Shown: piece after piece, positions 28,745 to 36,636 of the stretch
Layout of the letters: each line of letters starts with the position of its first letter
Numbering within the stretch: the stretch's first letter is position 1
Source of the DNA: Phycisphaerales bacterium
GTDB taxonomy: Bacteria; Planctomycetota; Phycisphaerae; Phycisphaerales; UBA1924
Length of the DNA stretch: 38,267 nucleotides
Direction: 5' to 3'
Assembly (NCBI GenBank): GCA_022072615.1
Contig: JAJVHS010000088.1
Location: 1-38,267 of the forward strand
Position numbers and translations under genes: made by a program
Notes under the pieces: generated by a model
Database searches by the model: none
What the model saw: only the letters and a program-made list of their open reading frames with translations
Told to the model about the DNA's origin: nothing

Positions 28745-31700
28745 ATGCCCACGTCCGCGTTCACAGACATCTTCATCCGCCGGCCGGTGCTCGCGGTCGT
28801 GGTCAACCTGATCATCCTCGCGGTCGGGTGGCGTTCGATCAGCAGCCTGCCCGTGCGGCAGTACCCGCGCATCGAGTCAAGCTCCATCGTGATCACCACG
28901 GTCTACGTGGGCGCCAGCGCCGAGACCGTGCGCGGCTTCATCACCACGCCCATCGAGCGCGTGGTCTCGGCGATCGACGGCGTCGACTACATCGAGAGCA
29001 CCAGCACGGCGGGCGTCAGCACGATCACCGTCCGCCTGCGACTGAACCACCCCAGCACCAGTGCGCTCGCGGAAATCTCGGCCAGGCTGAACCAGGTCCG
29101 CAGCCAGTTGCCGCCCGAATCTGAATCGCCGTCGATCGAGATCACCCGCACCGACAAGCCCTACGCGACCTTCTATATCAGCTGCACGAGCTCGATGCTC
29201 GACATGACGCAGCTCACCGAGTACCTCTCGCGTGAGATCCAGCCTCAGCTCACGACGCTCGAGGGCGTGCAGCGCGTCGAGATCCTGGGCGGCAGCCAGA
29301 TGGCGATGCGCATCTGGCTCGACGCCGAGCGGATGACCGCGCTGGACATCACGCCTCAGGAAGTCGAGCAGTCGCTGCGGCGGAACAACTTCCTGGCGTC
29401 CGTCGGCCAGGCCAAGGGCCGGGATGTCCAGATGGACCTCCTCACCGACACCGACCTGCGCTCGCCCGAGGAGTTCCGCCAGCTCGTCGTGCGCGAGGTC
29501 GAGGGCTCGATCGTCCGGCTCGGCGACATCGCCACGGTCGAGCTCGGTTCGGAGGAGCCGACCACGGTGTGCGGCTTCAACGGCGAACCCGCCGCCTACC
29601 TGTCGGTCTGGCCGCTGCCGACCGCCAACGAGCTCGAGGTCGCGGCCAGGCTCCGGGCCGCGCTGCAGCGGATCCAGCCGACGCTCGCGGCGAGCGTGGA
29701 CATCCGCCTGGCGTACGACGGCACCTACTACATGGAGAACGCGCTCAAGGAGATCTCCAAGACCCTCGGCGAGACCATCGCGATCGTCGCCCTGATCGTC
29801 TTCCTCTTCATGGGGTCGATCCGGACGGTGCTGGTGCCGCTCATCGCTATGCCCATCTCGCTGGTGGGCGCGTGCCTGGCGATGCTCGTCTTCGGCTTCA
29901 GCCTCAACCTGCTCACCATCCTCGCGATCGTGCTGTCGGTCGGCCTGGTGGTTGACGACGCGATCGTGATGGTCGAGAACGTCGAGCGGCACGTGCGCGA
30001 GGGCCGGACCAGGATGGACGCCGCGCTGCTGGGTGCGCGCGAGCTGTTCAGCCCGGTCATCTCCATGACCATCACCCTCGCGGCGGTGTACGCCCCGATC
30101 GGCTTCCAGGGCGGCCTCACGGGCGTGCTCTTCAAGGAGTTCGCGTTCACCCTCGCGTCGGCCGTGGTCATCTCCGGCGTCGTCGCCATCACACTCTCCC
30201 CGGTCATGAGCGCCGCGCTCGTGCCCGCCCACGGCCGCGAGGGATGGCTCACGCGGACGACCAACAGGGTGTTCGACGGGATCCGCCGGCTCTACGGGCG
30301 GCTGCTGGACAGCACGCTCGGCCTCCGATGGACGATGGCTTTCGCCGCCGTGCTGATCGCCGCGGCCGCGCCGATCCTGTACTCCATGTCGAGGAAGGAG
30401 CTGGCCCCGACCGAGGACGAGGGCGGCGTGTTCTTCGTGCTCCAGTCGGCCCCGGACGCGTCGATCGAGTACACCCGCCGGTCGGCGGAAGGCCTCAACG
30501 CCGCGCTCGAGAACTTCCCGGAAACCAAGAACGTCTGGCAGGTGCTCTTCATCAATAACGGCTTCGGCGGAATGCAGGCCGTTGAATGGAACAAGCGCGA
30601 GAAGACCACCAAGGAGCTCCAGGGCGAGGCGTTCATGGCCGTGTCGGGCATGTCGGGCCTGCGCGTCATCCCCGTCCTCCCCCCGCCGCTCCCGGGCGCC
30701 GGGCAGTTCGACGTCGAGCTCGTCCTCACCACCAATGACGAGGTCACCAAGGTCGCGCAGGTCGCCGGGCAGCTCGTCGGCGCCGCGTTCGCGAGCGGCA
30801 AGTTCCTCTACGCCGATACCGACCTCAAGATCGACCTCCCCCAGACCCGCCTCATCATTGACAAGCAGAAGGTCGCCGACCTGGGCCTGGATCTCGCCGC
30901 CGTCGGCCGCGACCTCTCCGTCCTGCTCTCGGGCAACTACGTCAACCGCTTCAACTACGACGGGCGGAGCTACAAGGTGATCCCGCAGATCCAGCGGGCC
31001 GAGCGCGCCACGCCCGAGCAGCTCCTCCAGCTCAAGGTCCGAGCCGGGGACGGCGGGCTCGTCTCCGTCTCCTCGTTCGTCACCCTCGAGACCGAGAGCA
31101 CGCCTCGCTCACTCAACCGTTTCCAGCAGCGCAACAGCGTGAAGATCCAGGGCGTCGTGCAGCCGGGCGTCACCAAGGGCGAGGCCCTGGACTGGCTGGA
31201 AGCCGAGGCCCGGAAGGTCGTTCCGCCGGATTACGCCATCGACTTCGCGGGCGAGAGCCGGCAGATGCGCACGGAAGGATCGAGCCTGGCGGTGACGCTC
31301 GGCTTTGCGCTGGGGCTTATCTACCTCGTGCTGTCCGCGCAGTTCGCGAGCTTCCGCGACCCCCTGATCGTGCTGCTGGGGTCGGTACCGCTGGCGATCT
31401 CGGGGGCGCTGGTCTTCTCGTTCCTGGACCTCACGACCATTAACATCTACTCGCAGGTCGGGCTGATCACGCTCGTCGGCCTGGTGGCCAAGAACGGCAT
31501 CCTGATCGTGGAATTCGCCAACAAGCTCCAGGAGCAGGGGTTGAGCAAGGTCGCGGCGGCTCGGGAGGCATCGGTGACGCGGCTGCGGCCCATCCTGATG
31601 ACCTCCGCGGCGACGGTGTTCGGGCACTTCCCGCTGGTGCTCGTGACGGGCGCCGGGGCGGAATCCCGCAACAGCATCGGCATCGTGCTCGTCTCGGGCA

Positions 31701-31861
31701 TGGCGATCTCGACGCTGTTCACGCTCTTCGTAGTGCCGTCGGTGTATGTGCTGATCGCGAGGGACCACTCGAAGAAGGCCGCCAAGGCCGCGGCCGAGCC
31801 GGCGGGCGGCGTCCCGGCCCACGGCGGCGGCACGGGCATGCCCGCGATCGCGGGCGGGTGA
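28745..31861 (+). CDS. RND efflux pump permease (HAE1 type)
   Basis: 1038 residues, the usual length. Twelve transmembrane helices are expected with two large periplasmic loops. The N-terminus FTDIFIRRPVLAVVVNLIIL and PTSLPVRQYP-like SSLPVRQYPRIE are typical of the AcrB/MexF group. Proton-relay residues are present: Asp404-Asp405 in TM4 (GLVVDDAIVMVENVERHV) and Lys916 in TM10 (GLVAKNGILIVEFANKL). It uses the proton gradient to export drugs, lipids or other amphiphiles as a trimer with the adaptor encoded just upstream. The C-terminal tail is Gly-rich. A heptanucleotide repeat array begins 11 bases after its stop. Confidence 0.95.
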   Translation: MPTSAFTDIFIRRPVLAVVVNLIILAVGWRSISSLPVRQYPRIESSSIVITTVYVGASAETVRGFITTPIERVVSAIDGVDYIESTSTAGVSTITVRLRLNHPSTSALAEISARLNQVRSQLPPESESPSIEITRTDKPYATFYISCTSSMLDMTQLTEYLSREIQPQLTTLEGVQRVEILGGSQMAMRIWLDAERMTALDITPQEVEQSLRRNNFLASVGQAKGRDVQMDLLTDTDLRSPEEFRQLVVREVEGSIVRLGDIATVELGSEEPTTVCGFNGEPAAYLSVWPLPTANELEVAARLRAALQRIQPTLAASVDIRLAYDGTYYMENALKEISKTLGETIAIVALIVFLFMGSIRTVLVPLIAMPISLVGACLAMLVFGFSLNLLTILAIVLSVGLVVDDAIVMVENVERHVREGRTRMDAALLGARELFSPVISMTITLAAVYAPIGFQGGLTGVLFKEFAFTLASAVVISGVVAITLSPVMSAALVPAHGREGWLTRTTNRVFDGIRRLYGRLLDSTLGLRWTMAFAAVLIAAAAPILYSMSRKELAPTEDEGGVFFVLQSAPDASIEYTRRSAEGLNAALENFPETKNVWQVLFINNGFGGMQAVEWNKREKTTKELQGEAFMAVSGMSGLRVIPVLPPPLPGAGQFDVELVLTTNDEVTKVAQVAGQLVGAAFASGKFLYADTDLKIDLPQTRLIIDKQKVADLGLDLAAVGRDLSVLLSGNYVNRFNYDGRSYKVIPQIQRAERATPEQLLQLKVRAGDGGLVSVSSFVTLETESTPRSLNRFQQRNSVKIQGVVQPGVTKGEALDWLEAEARKVVPPDYAIDFAGESRQMRTEGSSLAVTLGFALGLIYLVLSAQFASFRDPLIVLLGSVPLAISGALVFSFLDLTTINIYSQVGLITLVGLVAKNGILIVEFANKLQEQGLSKVAAAREASVTRLRPILMTSAATVFGHFPLVLVTGAGAESRNSIGIVLVSGMAISTLFTLFVVPSVYVLIARDHSKKAAKAAAEPAGGVPAHGGGTGMPAIAGG

Positions 31862-32153
31862 TGCGGCGGCAGTGAGCAGTGAACCGTAACCAATGAACAG
31901 CGAGCAGTGGGCCGGGCTGCACGCCCTTCAATACTGATCGTGGATCCCGCCGGTCCGCATCCAGTGAAGTCGGCAGGTGTCACGCGCCCGGCAGTGCGGA
32001 GATGGAACCGGGCATCCACCGTTGCGTCCAACAGCGCGTGGACCAGCACCCTGAGCCGTACCCGCGCGATCGGGGTGTGCGCTGGACCTGCGGCTCGGTC
32101 CTCGCCACGTGCTGTTCGTCTTTCACGCCCCTCTTCTCACGTCTCACGTCGTC
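31862..32153. other. Intergenic stretch after the RND pump
   Basis: 292 bases. Apart from the heptamer array at 31872-31913 there is a short double TCACGTC repeat just before the next gene (about 32138-32151). No gene, RNA or clear promoter is visible; open frames here on either strand have no recognisable domain. Confidence 0.45.
31872..31913 (+). repeat. Heptanucleotide tandem repeat array (6 units)
   Basis: Six 7-base units in perfect register, consensus GTGARCA: GTGAGCA, GTGAACC, GTAACCA, ATGAACA, GCGAGCA, GTGGGCC. The array starts 11 bases past the RND permease stop codon and reads in the direction of that gene. Related arrays lie at 33668 and 33735. Confidence 0.85.
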
Positions 32154-33671
32154 ATGGCACTCCAGGACACCCTTTCCTCGCAGCACCCGCTCCTGCGGCC
32201 GGCCGAGCCGGCCCCTGCCGAGGACCCGATCCCCGCGGCAACGCCGGTCATCCAGCCGACGTGGCTCGGGCCGGTGAACGGAGCCCCGCGGCCGGACCAG
32301 GTCGTGGTGACAAGCGACGGTTCCCGGGCGTACGCCACGGTCAAGACGGAGGTCGTCGATGTCGGCGCGCTGGCGAACGCGATATTCCGCCCGGCGGTGT
32401 GGTCGGTCGTCGGCCTCCTTTCGCTGGTGGCGCTCGTCTGGATCGTGCGACGGGCCGGGCGGCGGCGCAACCCCGCGGCTCGCTACTGCGCCAGGTGCAA
32501 TTACGACCTGACGGGGCTGCTCGGGAATCCGAATCCGCCTGTCACATGCCCCGAGTGCGGCGTGGACCTGAAGAAGCGAGGCCCGGTGCCCGGCGCGAGC
32601 TTCGCCAGGCGCGTGCTCGCGCCCGCGTTGCTGCTCGGGTTCGTGCTCGCGGCCGGCGGAATGTGCGAATGGCTCGTCAAGAGAAATCCGGGCGGGCCGT
32701 TTCCCGCGGGCCGCTGGGGGTCGGCCCAACTCCTTCGCACGGCGGCGGCCCTGGATCTCGAGCTGAAGGCGCCGATTCTCGCCGACGGCGAGCGGCTCGT
32801 CGAGATCGACCCGGCGACGGGAACCATCGCTCGGACGATCCGCACCCGCTCCTCGGCAACTGGCGCCCTCAGCCTGGATCGCGCTGAAACCGCCGTGTTC
32901 CAGGGCGGCGTCATGACGCTCGAACTGGTGCGTCTGCACGATGGTGACGTTCTTTCCGCGTTCGTGCCGGACCATCCCTTGGCGGCTCCCACCGTCATCG
33001 GAGTCGGGACTGATCAACAGACGGTCTACGTCAGTGCCTCCGAACTCGATCGATACGGAACGGCTCGGCTGTTCGCATGGGACCTGGCCGCCGGCACATT
33101 GGCTCGCATCGCCGATGGGCGAGATGGCGAGTTCGTTCGCCGCAGCCGGCGCCAACCGGGCTTCGTTTTCGTTCCCGGCGGCCCTCCCCGCTTTCTTGGG
33201 CACGAATCACAAGTATCGGATTCAGATCCGCTCGTCATGGTCGACGAACATGGTGTTGAACGTTCCCGTCTTGCAACACACCGCACGGGACTTCTGGCAT
33301 GTCGGCCCGTGTGCTCGCCGGACGGCACGAAGGTGCTGGTCGCCATCGATGGGAGCAGCGTTCTGTCGCGTCTCGATGTCACGCAGGAGGGGACGAGCGA
33401 AGACGTGCTGGTCGGAGAGATCGTGGGGTTCGATCTCGCCGCCCAGCCCGGCGGCTGGCTCGTCATCGTGCCGCGGATGCACGACCTGGCGGTGCTCGAC
33501 ATGAAGACGATGACGTGGGTCGCGAAGCTCGCGCTCCCGCCCGATGGCAAGGTGGCAACGTCAGTCGCATTCTCCGCCGACGGCAAGACGGTGCTCGCGG
33601 TCCTGCAGGGAGATGGCGTGGCCGGGCCGTTCTGGGAGATGGGCGCGTGGAAGCTGCCGGAATTCAAGTGA
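32154..33671 (+). CDS. Membrane protein with zinc ribbon and C-terminal propeller-like repeats
   Basis: 505 residues from the ATG at 32154; a GTG at 32109 would add 15 residues, and neither has a good Shine-Dalgarno. Residues 1-75 are Pro-rich and extra-membrane. A transmembrane helix (about 80-99) is followed by a four-cysteine ribbon (Cys112, 115, 132, 135 in CARCNYDLTG and CPECG), a motif recurrent in Phycisphaerae membrane proteins, then a second helix (about 154-174). The C-terminal region of about 330 residues has repeated beta-propeller-like blades: CSPDGTKVLVAIDGS, FSADGKTVLAVLQGD, and similar. It is not recognised as a named family. By topology the zinc ribbon is on the cytoplasmic side and the propeller outside, or the reverse. 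It converges on the MFS transporter gene, with repeat arrays in between. Confidence 0.65.
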   Translation: MALQDTLSSQHPLLRPAEPAPAEDPIPAATPVIQPTWLGPVNGAPRPDQVVVTSDGSRAYATVKTEVVDVGALANAIFRPAVWSVVGLLSLVALVWIVRRAGRRRNPAARYCARCNYDLTGLLGNPNPPVTCPECGVDLKKRGPVPGASFARRVLAPALLLGFVLAAGGMCEWLVKRNPGGPFPAGRWGSAQLLRTAAALDLELKAPILADGERLVEIDPATGTIARTIRTRSSATGALSLDRAETAVFQGGVMTLELVRLHDGDVLSAFVPDHPLAAPTVIGVGTDQQTVYVSASELDRYGTARLFAWDLAAGTLARIADGRDGEFVRRSRRQPGFVFVPGGPPRFLGHESQVSDSDPLVMVDEHGVERSRLATHRTGLLACRPVCSPDGTKVLVAIDGSSVLSRLDVTQEGTSEDVLVGEIVGFDLAAQPGGWLVIVPRMHDLAVLDMKTMTWVAKLALPPDGKVATSVAFSADGKTVLAVLQGDGVAGPFWEMGAWKLPEFK

Positions 33672-33702
33672 ACAGTAAGGAGTGAGCAGTGAGCGGTGGC
33701 CG
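33668..33702 (+). repeat. Heptanucleotide array starting at the stop codon of the zinc-ribbon gene (5 units)
   Basis: GTGAACA, GTAAGGA, GTGAGCA, GTGAGCG, GTGGCCG in 7-base register. The first unit includes the TGA stop codon at 33669-33671. Orientation is the same as the gene. It faces an inverted array 32 bases downstream. Confidence 0.85.
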
Positions 33703-33734
33703 CGCAAGCACCGCGTGCGGCTCGCCTGTGGCGA

Positions 33735-33790
33735 CATTCACTGTTTACTGTTCACTACTCACTGTTCCCTGTTCCCCGCTCAGTGCTCAT
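33735..33790 (-). repeat. Heptanucleotide array at the 3' end of the MFS gene, inverted (8 units)
   Basis: On the minus strand the units read as GTGARCA variants; on the plus strand they are CATTCAC, TGTTTAC, TGTTCAC, TACTCAC, TGTTCCC, TGTTCCC, CGCTCAG, TGCTCAT. The array overlaps the last codons and stop of the MFS gene (stop at 33780-33782). Together with the array at 33668 it forms an inverted pair between two convergent genes and could fold into a large stem. Confidence 0.87.
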
Positions 33791-35327
33791 CGTGCATCCG
33801 CACGCCGCGGCGTTCCTTCATGATGAACCCGCCGACCACGAGCATGAGCACGCACACCGCCATCGGGTACCACAGGCCCGCAAGCGGGTTGCGCGTCCGT
33901 TCCACCATGAGCTGGCCGAAGAACGGCACCATCCCGCCGAAGACGCCGTTGCCGATGTGATAGGGCAGCGACATCGACGTGTAGCGGATGCGCGTCGGGA
34001 AGAGCTCGACCAGGAAAGCCGCGATCGGCCCGTAGACCATGGTCACGTACAGCACCTGCACCCATACCAGCGCCGCGAGCACCAGCGCGGGCCGGGAGAA
34101 GTACGACGAGAAGCGGATGGAGTTGGTCGTGGTGGTCTTGTCGAGCCCGGCGGGCGACTGCGTGCGCGTCGTCGTGACCGTGTTCACCGTCCCGTCGGCG
34201 TAGGCCCGGACGTACTTGTGCCGCGTGATGACGCGGTCGTCGATCTTCTCGATCGTCGGGTCGCCCGCGAGCTTCTCCTCGACGAGCGTGAACCGGGACG
34301 CATCGGAGAGGTCCGCGGCCCGCATCTTGGCCGTGTAGATCGGGTAGTACGTCAGCAGGGCGAGCAGGCACCCCGCGAGCATCACGCGCTTGCGGCCGAC
34401 CTTGTCCGAGAGCGCGCCCATGACGATGAAGAACGGGGTCGCGAGGATCAGCGCCGCGCCCGTGATGTACTCGGCCTGCACGGCCTCGATCCCCACCGTG
34501 AGCTTGAGGAAGTTCATGGCGTAGAACTGGCCCGTGTACCAGATCACGCCCTGGCCCGCCGTCGCGCCCAGCAGCGCGACGATCACAAGCCGCCGGTTGG
34601 CCCGGTGCCCGAGCGCTTCCTTGAGCGGGTTCTTGGCCGCCTTCCCCGACGCCTTCATCCGCTCAAAGAGCGGCGATTCCCGCATTCGCTTGCGGATGTA
34701 ATACGAGCACGTCACAAGCGCGAGCGACAGCCAGAACGGGATCCGCCAGCCCCACGCCGCAAACTCCGCCGGCGAGAGCACCGTCCGGCACGCGAGGATC
34801 ACCGCGAGCGAGAGCACCAGGCCGAGGGTCGCGGTGGTCTGGATCCAGCTCGTCCAGTACCCGCGCCGGCCGTCGGGGCAGTGCTCGGCCACATAGGTGG
34901 CGGCCCCCCCGTACTCACCGCCCAGCGCGAGACCCTGGCAGAGCCGCAGTAGCACGAGCAGCACCGGCGCCGCCCAGCCGATCGTGTCGAAGCCCGGGAT
35001 GATGCCGATCAGGAACGTGGCGCCGCCCATCAGGAGCAGCGTGACCATGAACGTGTACTTGCGGCCGATGAGATCGCCCAGGTGCCCGAAGACGACCGCA
35101 CCGAAGGGCCTGACGACAAAGCCGATCGCGAACGTGGCGAGCGTCGAGAGCAGCGCGGTGGCGCCGCTGCCCTTGGGGAAGAAGACGTCCGACAAGGTGA
35201 CGGCCAGCGCTCCGAAGATGTAGAAGTCGTACCACTCGATGAGGGTGCCCGCCGAGGACGCGGCGATGATCGCCGGAAGTCCCCGGGTGTCGTGATGAGA
35301 GGTGGCGTCGGAAGGCTGTGAAGTCAT
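33780..35327 (-). CDS. MFS transporter, metabolite:H+ symporter (MHS) type
   Basis: 515 residues from the ATG at 35327. The MHS pattern is clear: ASSAGTLIEWYDFYIFGAL in TM1, RPFGAVVFGHLGDLIGRKYTF, LRLCQGLALGGEYGGAATYVAE, and a second-half GALSDKVGRKRVMLAGC. Such proteins take up carboxylates, betaine, proline or other osmolytes with protons. A roughly 80-residue polar loop (34105-34345) containing TVNTVTTTRTQ separates two late helices. No ribosome binding site is evident. The substrate is not deducible. The gene is divergent from nothing nearby; the region upstream holds the octamer array. Confidence 0.88.
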   Translation of the reverse strand: MTSQPSDATSHHDTRGLPAIIAASSAGTLIEWYDFYIFGALAVTLSDVFFPKGSGATALLSTLATFAIGFVVRPFGAVVFGHLGDLIGRKYTFMVTLLLMGGATFLIGIIPGFDTIGWAAPVLLVLLRLCQGLALGGEYGGAATYVAEHCPDGRRGYWTSWIQTTATLGLVLSLAVILACRTVLSPAEFAAWGWRIPFWLSLALVTCSYYIRKRMRESPLFERMKASGKAAKNPLKEALGHRANRRLVIVALLGATAGQGVIWYTGQFYAMNFLKLTVGIEAVQAEYITGAALILATPFFIVMGALSDKVGRKRVMLAGCLLALLTYYPIYTAKMRAADLSDASRFTLVEEKLAGDPTIEKIDDRVITRHKYVRAYADGTVNTVTTTRTQSPAGLDKTTTTNSIRFSSYFSRPALVLAALVWVQVLYVTMVYGPIAAFLVELFPTRIRYTSMSLPYHIGNGVFGGMVPFFGQLMVERTRNPLAGLWYPMAVCVLMLVVGGFIMKERRGVRMHDEH

Positions 35328-35425
35328 GAAAGCGGGCGAGGATACCAGACCGCCCGGGAAAGGCAAAGCCAGCGCCCAGCCTTGTCTCGCCTGACCGATC
35401 GCATCCCGGCCGCCTTCCACCTCGA

Positions 35426-35513
35426 TGCCTTGATGCCTCTGTGCCTCTGTGCCTCTGTGCCTCTGTGCCTCTGTGCCTTTGTGCCTTGCTGCCTTGATGC
35501 CTTGCTACCTTCC
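35426..35513. repeat. Octanucleotide tandem repeat array (about 11 units)
   Basis: Eleven 8-base units in register with consensus TGCCTCTG: TGCCTTGA, five copies of TGCCTCTG, TGCCTTTG, TGCCTTGC, TGCCTTGA, TGCCTTGC, then a diverged TACCTTCC. The middle is perfect and both ends decay, the usual look of a slipping microsatellite-like array. It lies between the MFS start (35327) and the stop of the next minus-strand gene (35596). Confidence 0.9.
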
Positions 35514-35524
35514 CCCCAACGCCA

Positions 35525-35555
35525 TCGCCGGAGGCTCTCCTCGAACCTCCGGCGA
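35525..35555. terminator. Long perfect hairpin past the C39-like gene
   Basis: A 10-bp stem (9 bp CGCCGGAGG with CCTCCGGCG plus one flanking T-A pair) with an 11-base loop, about 40 bases after the stop of the minus-strand gene at 35596. There is no T-tract, so it may act as a transcript-end stabiliser rather than a classical terminator. Confidence 0.4.
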
Positions 35556-35595
35556 CGCGTGTACATCCATCTTCATGCCCGGCGGCGCGGTGCGG

Positions 35596-36447
35596 TCAGC
35601 GGCGGCGGCGGTACGCGGTGATGCCGGCCGCGACTGAGACGAGCAGCCACGACGCGGGCGACGGCACCGGCGTCTCGGTCAGTGCGCTGTCGACGTACCA
35701 CTGGCCCTGGTCCTGCCACCACTTGAACTCGAACCGGCCGTCCGTGCCCACCGAGAGCTGCACGGGCTGGATGTTGTCCTTGTTCTTCTGCTCCGGATCG
35801 TTGGGATCGATGAACTTCATGTAGAGCTTCTCGGGCGCGGCCCATTTCTTGTCGTTGTTGGTATCCTCGAAGGACATGCCGACGAGCGTCAGGGCGTGCG
35901 CCTTCTTGAAGGGAACGTCGATGACGTTCAGCTCGATATCCGCGCCGTGGTTGAGGGCGTCCCAGAGAAACTGGAAGGTCGGGTAGCAATCCTCGACGCC
36001 CCCGCCCTTGGTCCAGTTCTTGGCGTCCTTCTCGTTGTACAGCTGGCCGTCGAAGTACGTCTTGCCCGGAGCCCAGTCCTCCAGCCAGGCGACTTTCGAC
36101 GCCCACCATTTCTTCACGCTGGTGCCGTCGACGCCCATTCCCGCTCGACCGCCGGTCTTGTCCCCCCACCCCTGGGCGAGCGCATCGCGGGTCTTGGCCG
36201 CGTCGTCGGTGATGGCGCCGTCCTTGTCGCGGATGATGCGGTTGTCGCCCGTGTAGACCTCGGTGTACGTATTCTGCAGGAACGCGAACGAGTTGGCGGT
36301 CGACGTCGGGCCGCACTGGTTGCCCACGTTCTTCACCTTGCCAAACTTGGAGATATCGAGCTCGAACTTGACCAGCCCGGCAGTGGCGTGGGCCGAAACG
36401 CCGGCCAGAGCCACCGTCAGCAGAAACGCTCGATGCATGGTGTTCAC
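35596..36447 (-). CDS. Secreted C39-like protein with PEP-CTERM-like anchor
   Basis: 283 residues from the GTG at 36447; AAAGGAG with suitable spacing favours it over the ATG three codons later. Signal peptide MHRAFLLTVALAGVSAHATA. The mature protein begins with NQCGPTSTANSFAFLQNTY (Cys near residue 45), the pattern of the catalytic-cysteine helix in C39/papain-like peptidases, and a possible histidine lies in AHALTLVGMSFEDTN near residue 186. Between them is a Trp-rich region (KKWWASKVAWLEDW). The C-terminus PVPSPASWLLVSVAAGITAYRRRR is a PEP-CTERM-like anchor: P-rich motif, hydrophobic helix, Arg cluster. The protein would be exported and held at or processed from the cell surface. Peptidase activity is inference from two motifs. 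It is divergent from gcvT. Confidence 0.72.
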   Translation of the reverse strand: MNTMHRAFLLTVALAGVSAHATAGLVKFELDISKFGKVKNVGNQCGPTSTANSFAFLQNTYTEVYTGDNRIIRDKDGAITDDAAKTRDALAQGWGDKTGGRAGMGVDGTSVKKWWASKVAWLEDWAPGKTYFDGQLYNEKDAKNWTKGGGVEDCYPTFQFLWDALNHGADIELNVIDVPFKKAHALTLVGMSFEDTNNDKKWAAPEKLYMKFIDPNDPEQKNKDNIQPVQLSVGTDGRFEFKWWQDQGQWYVDSALTETPVPSPASWLLVSVAAGITAYRRRR

Positions 36448-36512
36448 AGGTCCTCTCCTTTGCGTCGTTGCGTGTGTTCCCGAGTGCCGGGTTCCGCCGA
36501 CCGCGCCGGTCG

Positions 36513-36605
36513 CCGCCCCGGTACGCTCTCAACGGCGCCCGGGGCGGTTTACTCACGCGCACAGGCGGACTCTCGGGATACGCTTGAGCGGCACGGGGCC
36601 CGAGA
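36513..36605 (+). promoter_or_regulatory. Two hairpins in the gcvT upstream region
   Basis: A 9-bp perfect stem (CCGCCCCGG at 36513-36521 with CCGGGGCGG at 36539-36547) and a 7-bp perfect stem (TCTCGGG at 36571-36577 with CCCGAGA at 36599-36605) lie between the divergent C39-like gene and gcvT. An AGGAG Shine-Dalgarno follows at 36626-36630. The conserved core of a glycine riboswitch is not recognisable. They could be part of a structured leader, or chance in GC-rich DNA. Confidence 0.35.
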
Positions 36606-36636
36606 ACCCGCGCACGGTTTCTGTTAGGAGCCTCTC

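Noticed and set aside
31872..33790. CRISPR-like repeat array
   Set aside because: The units are 7 bases with no spacers; they are simple tandem repeats, and no cas gene is present.
36448..36636. Glycine riboswitch upstream of gcvT
   Set aside because: The expected conserved core is not present in the 189-base gap, although hairpins are.
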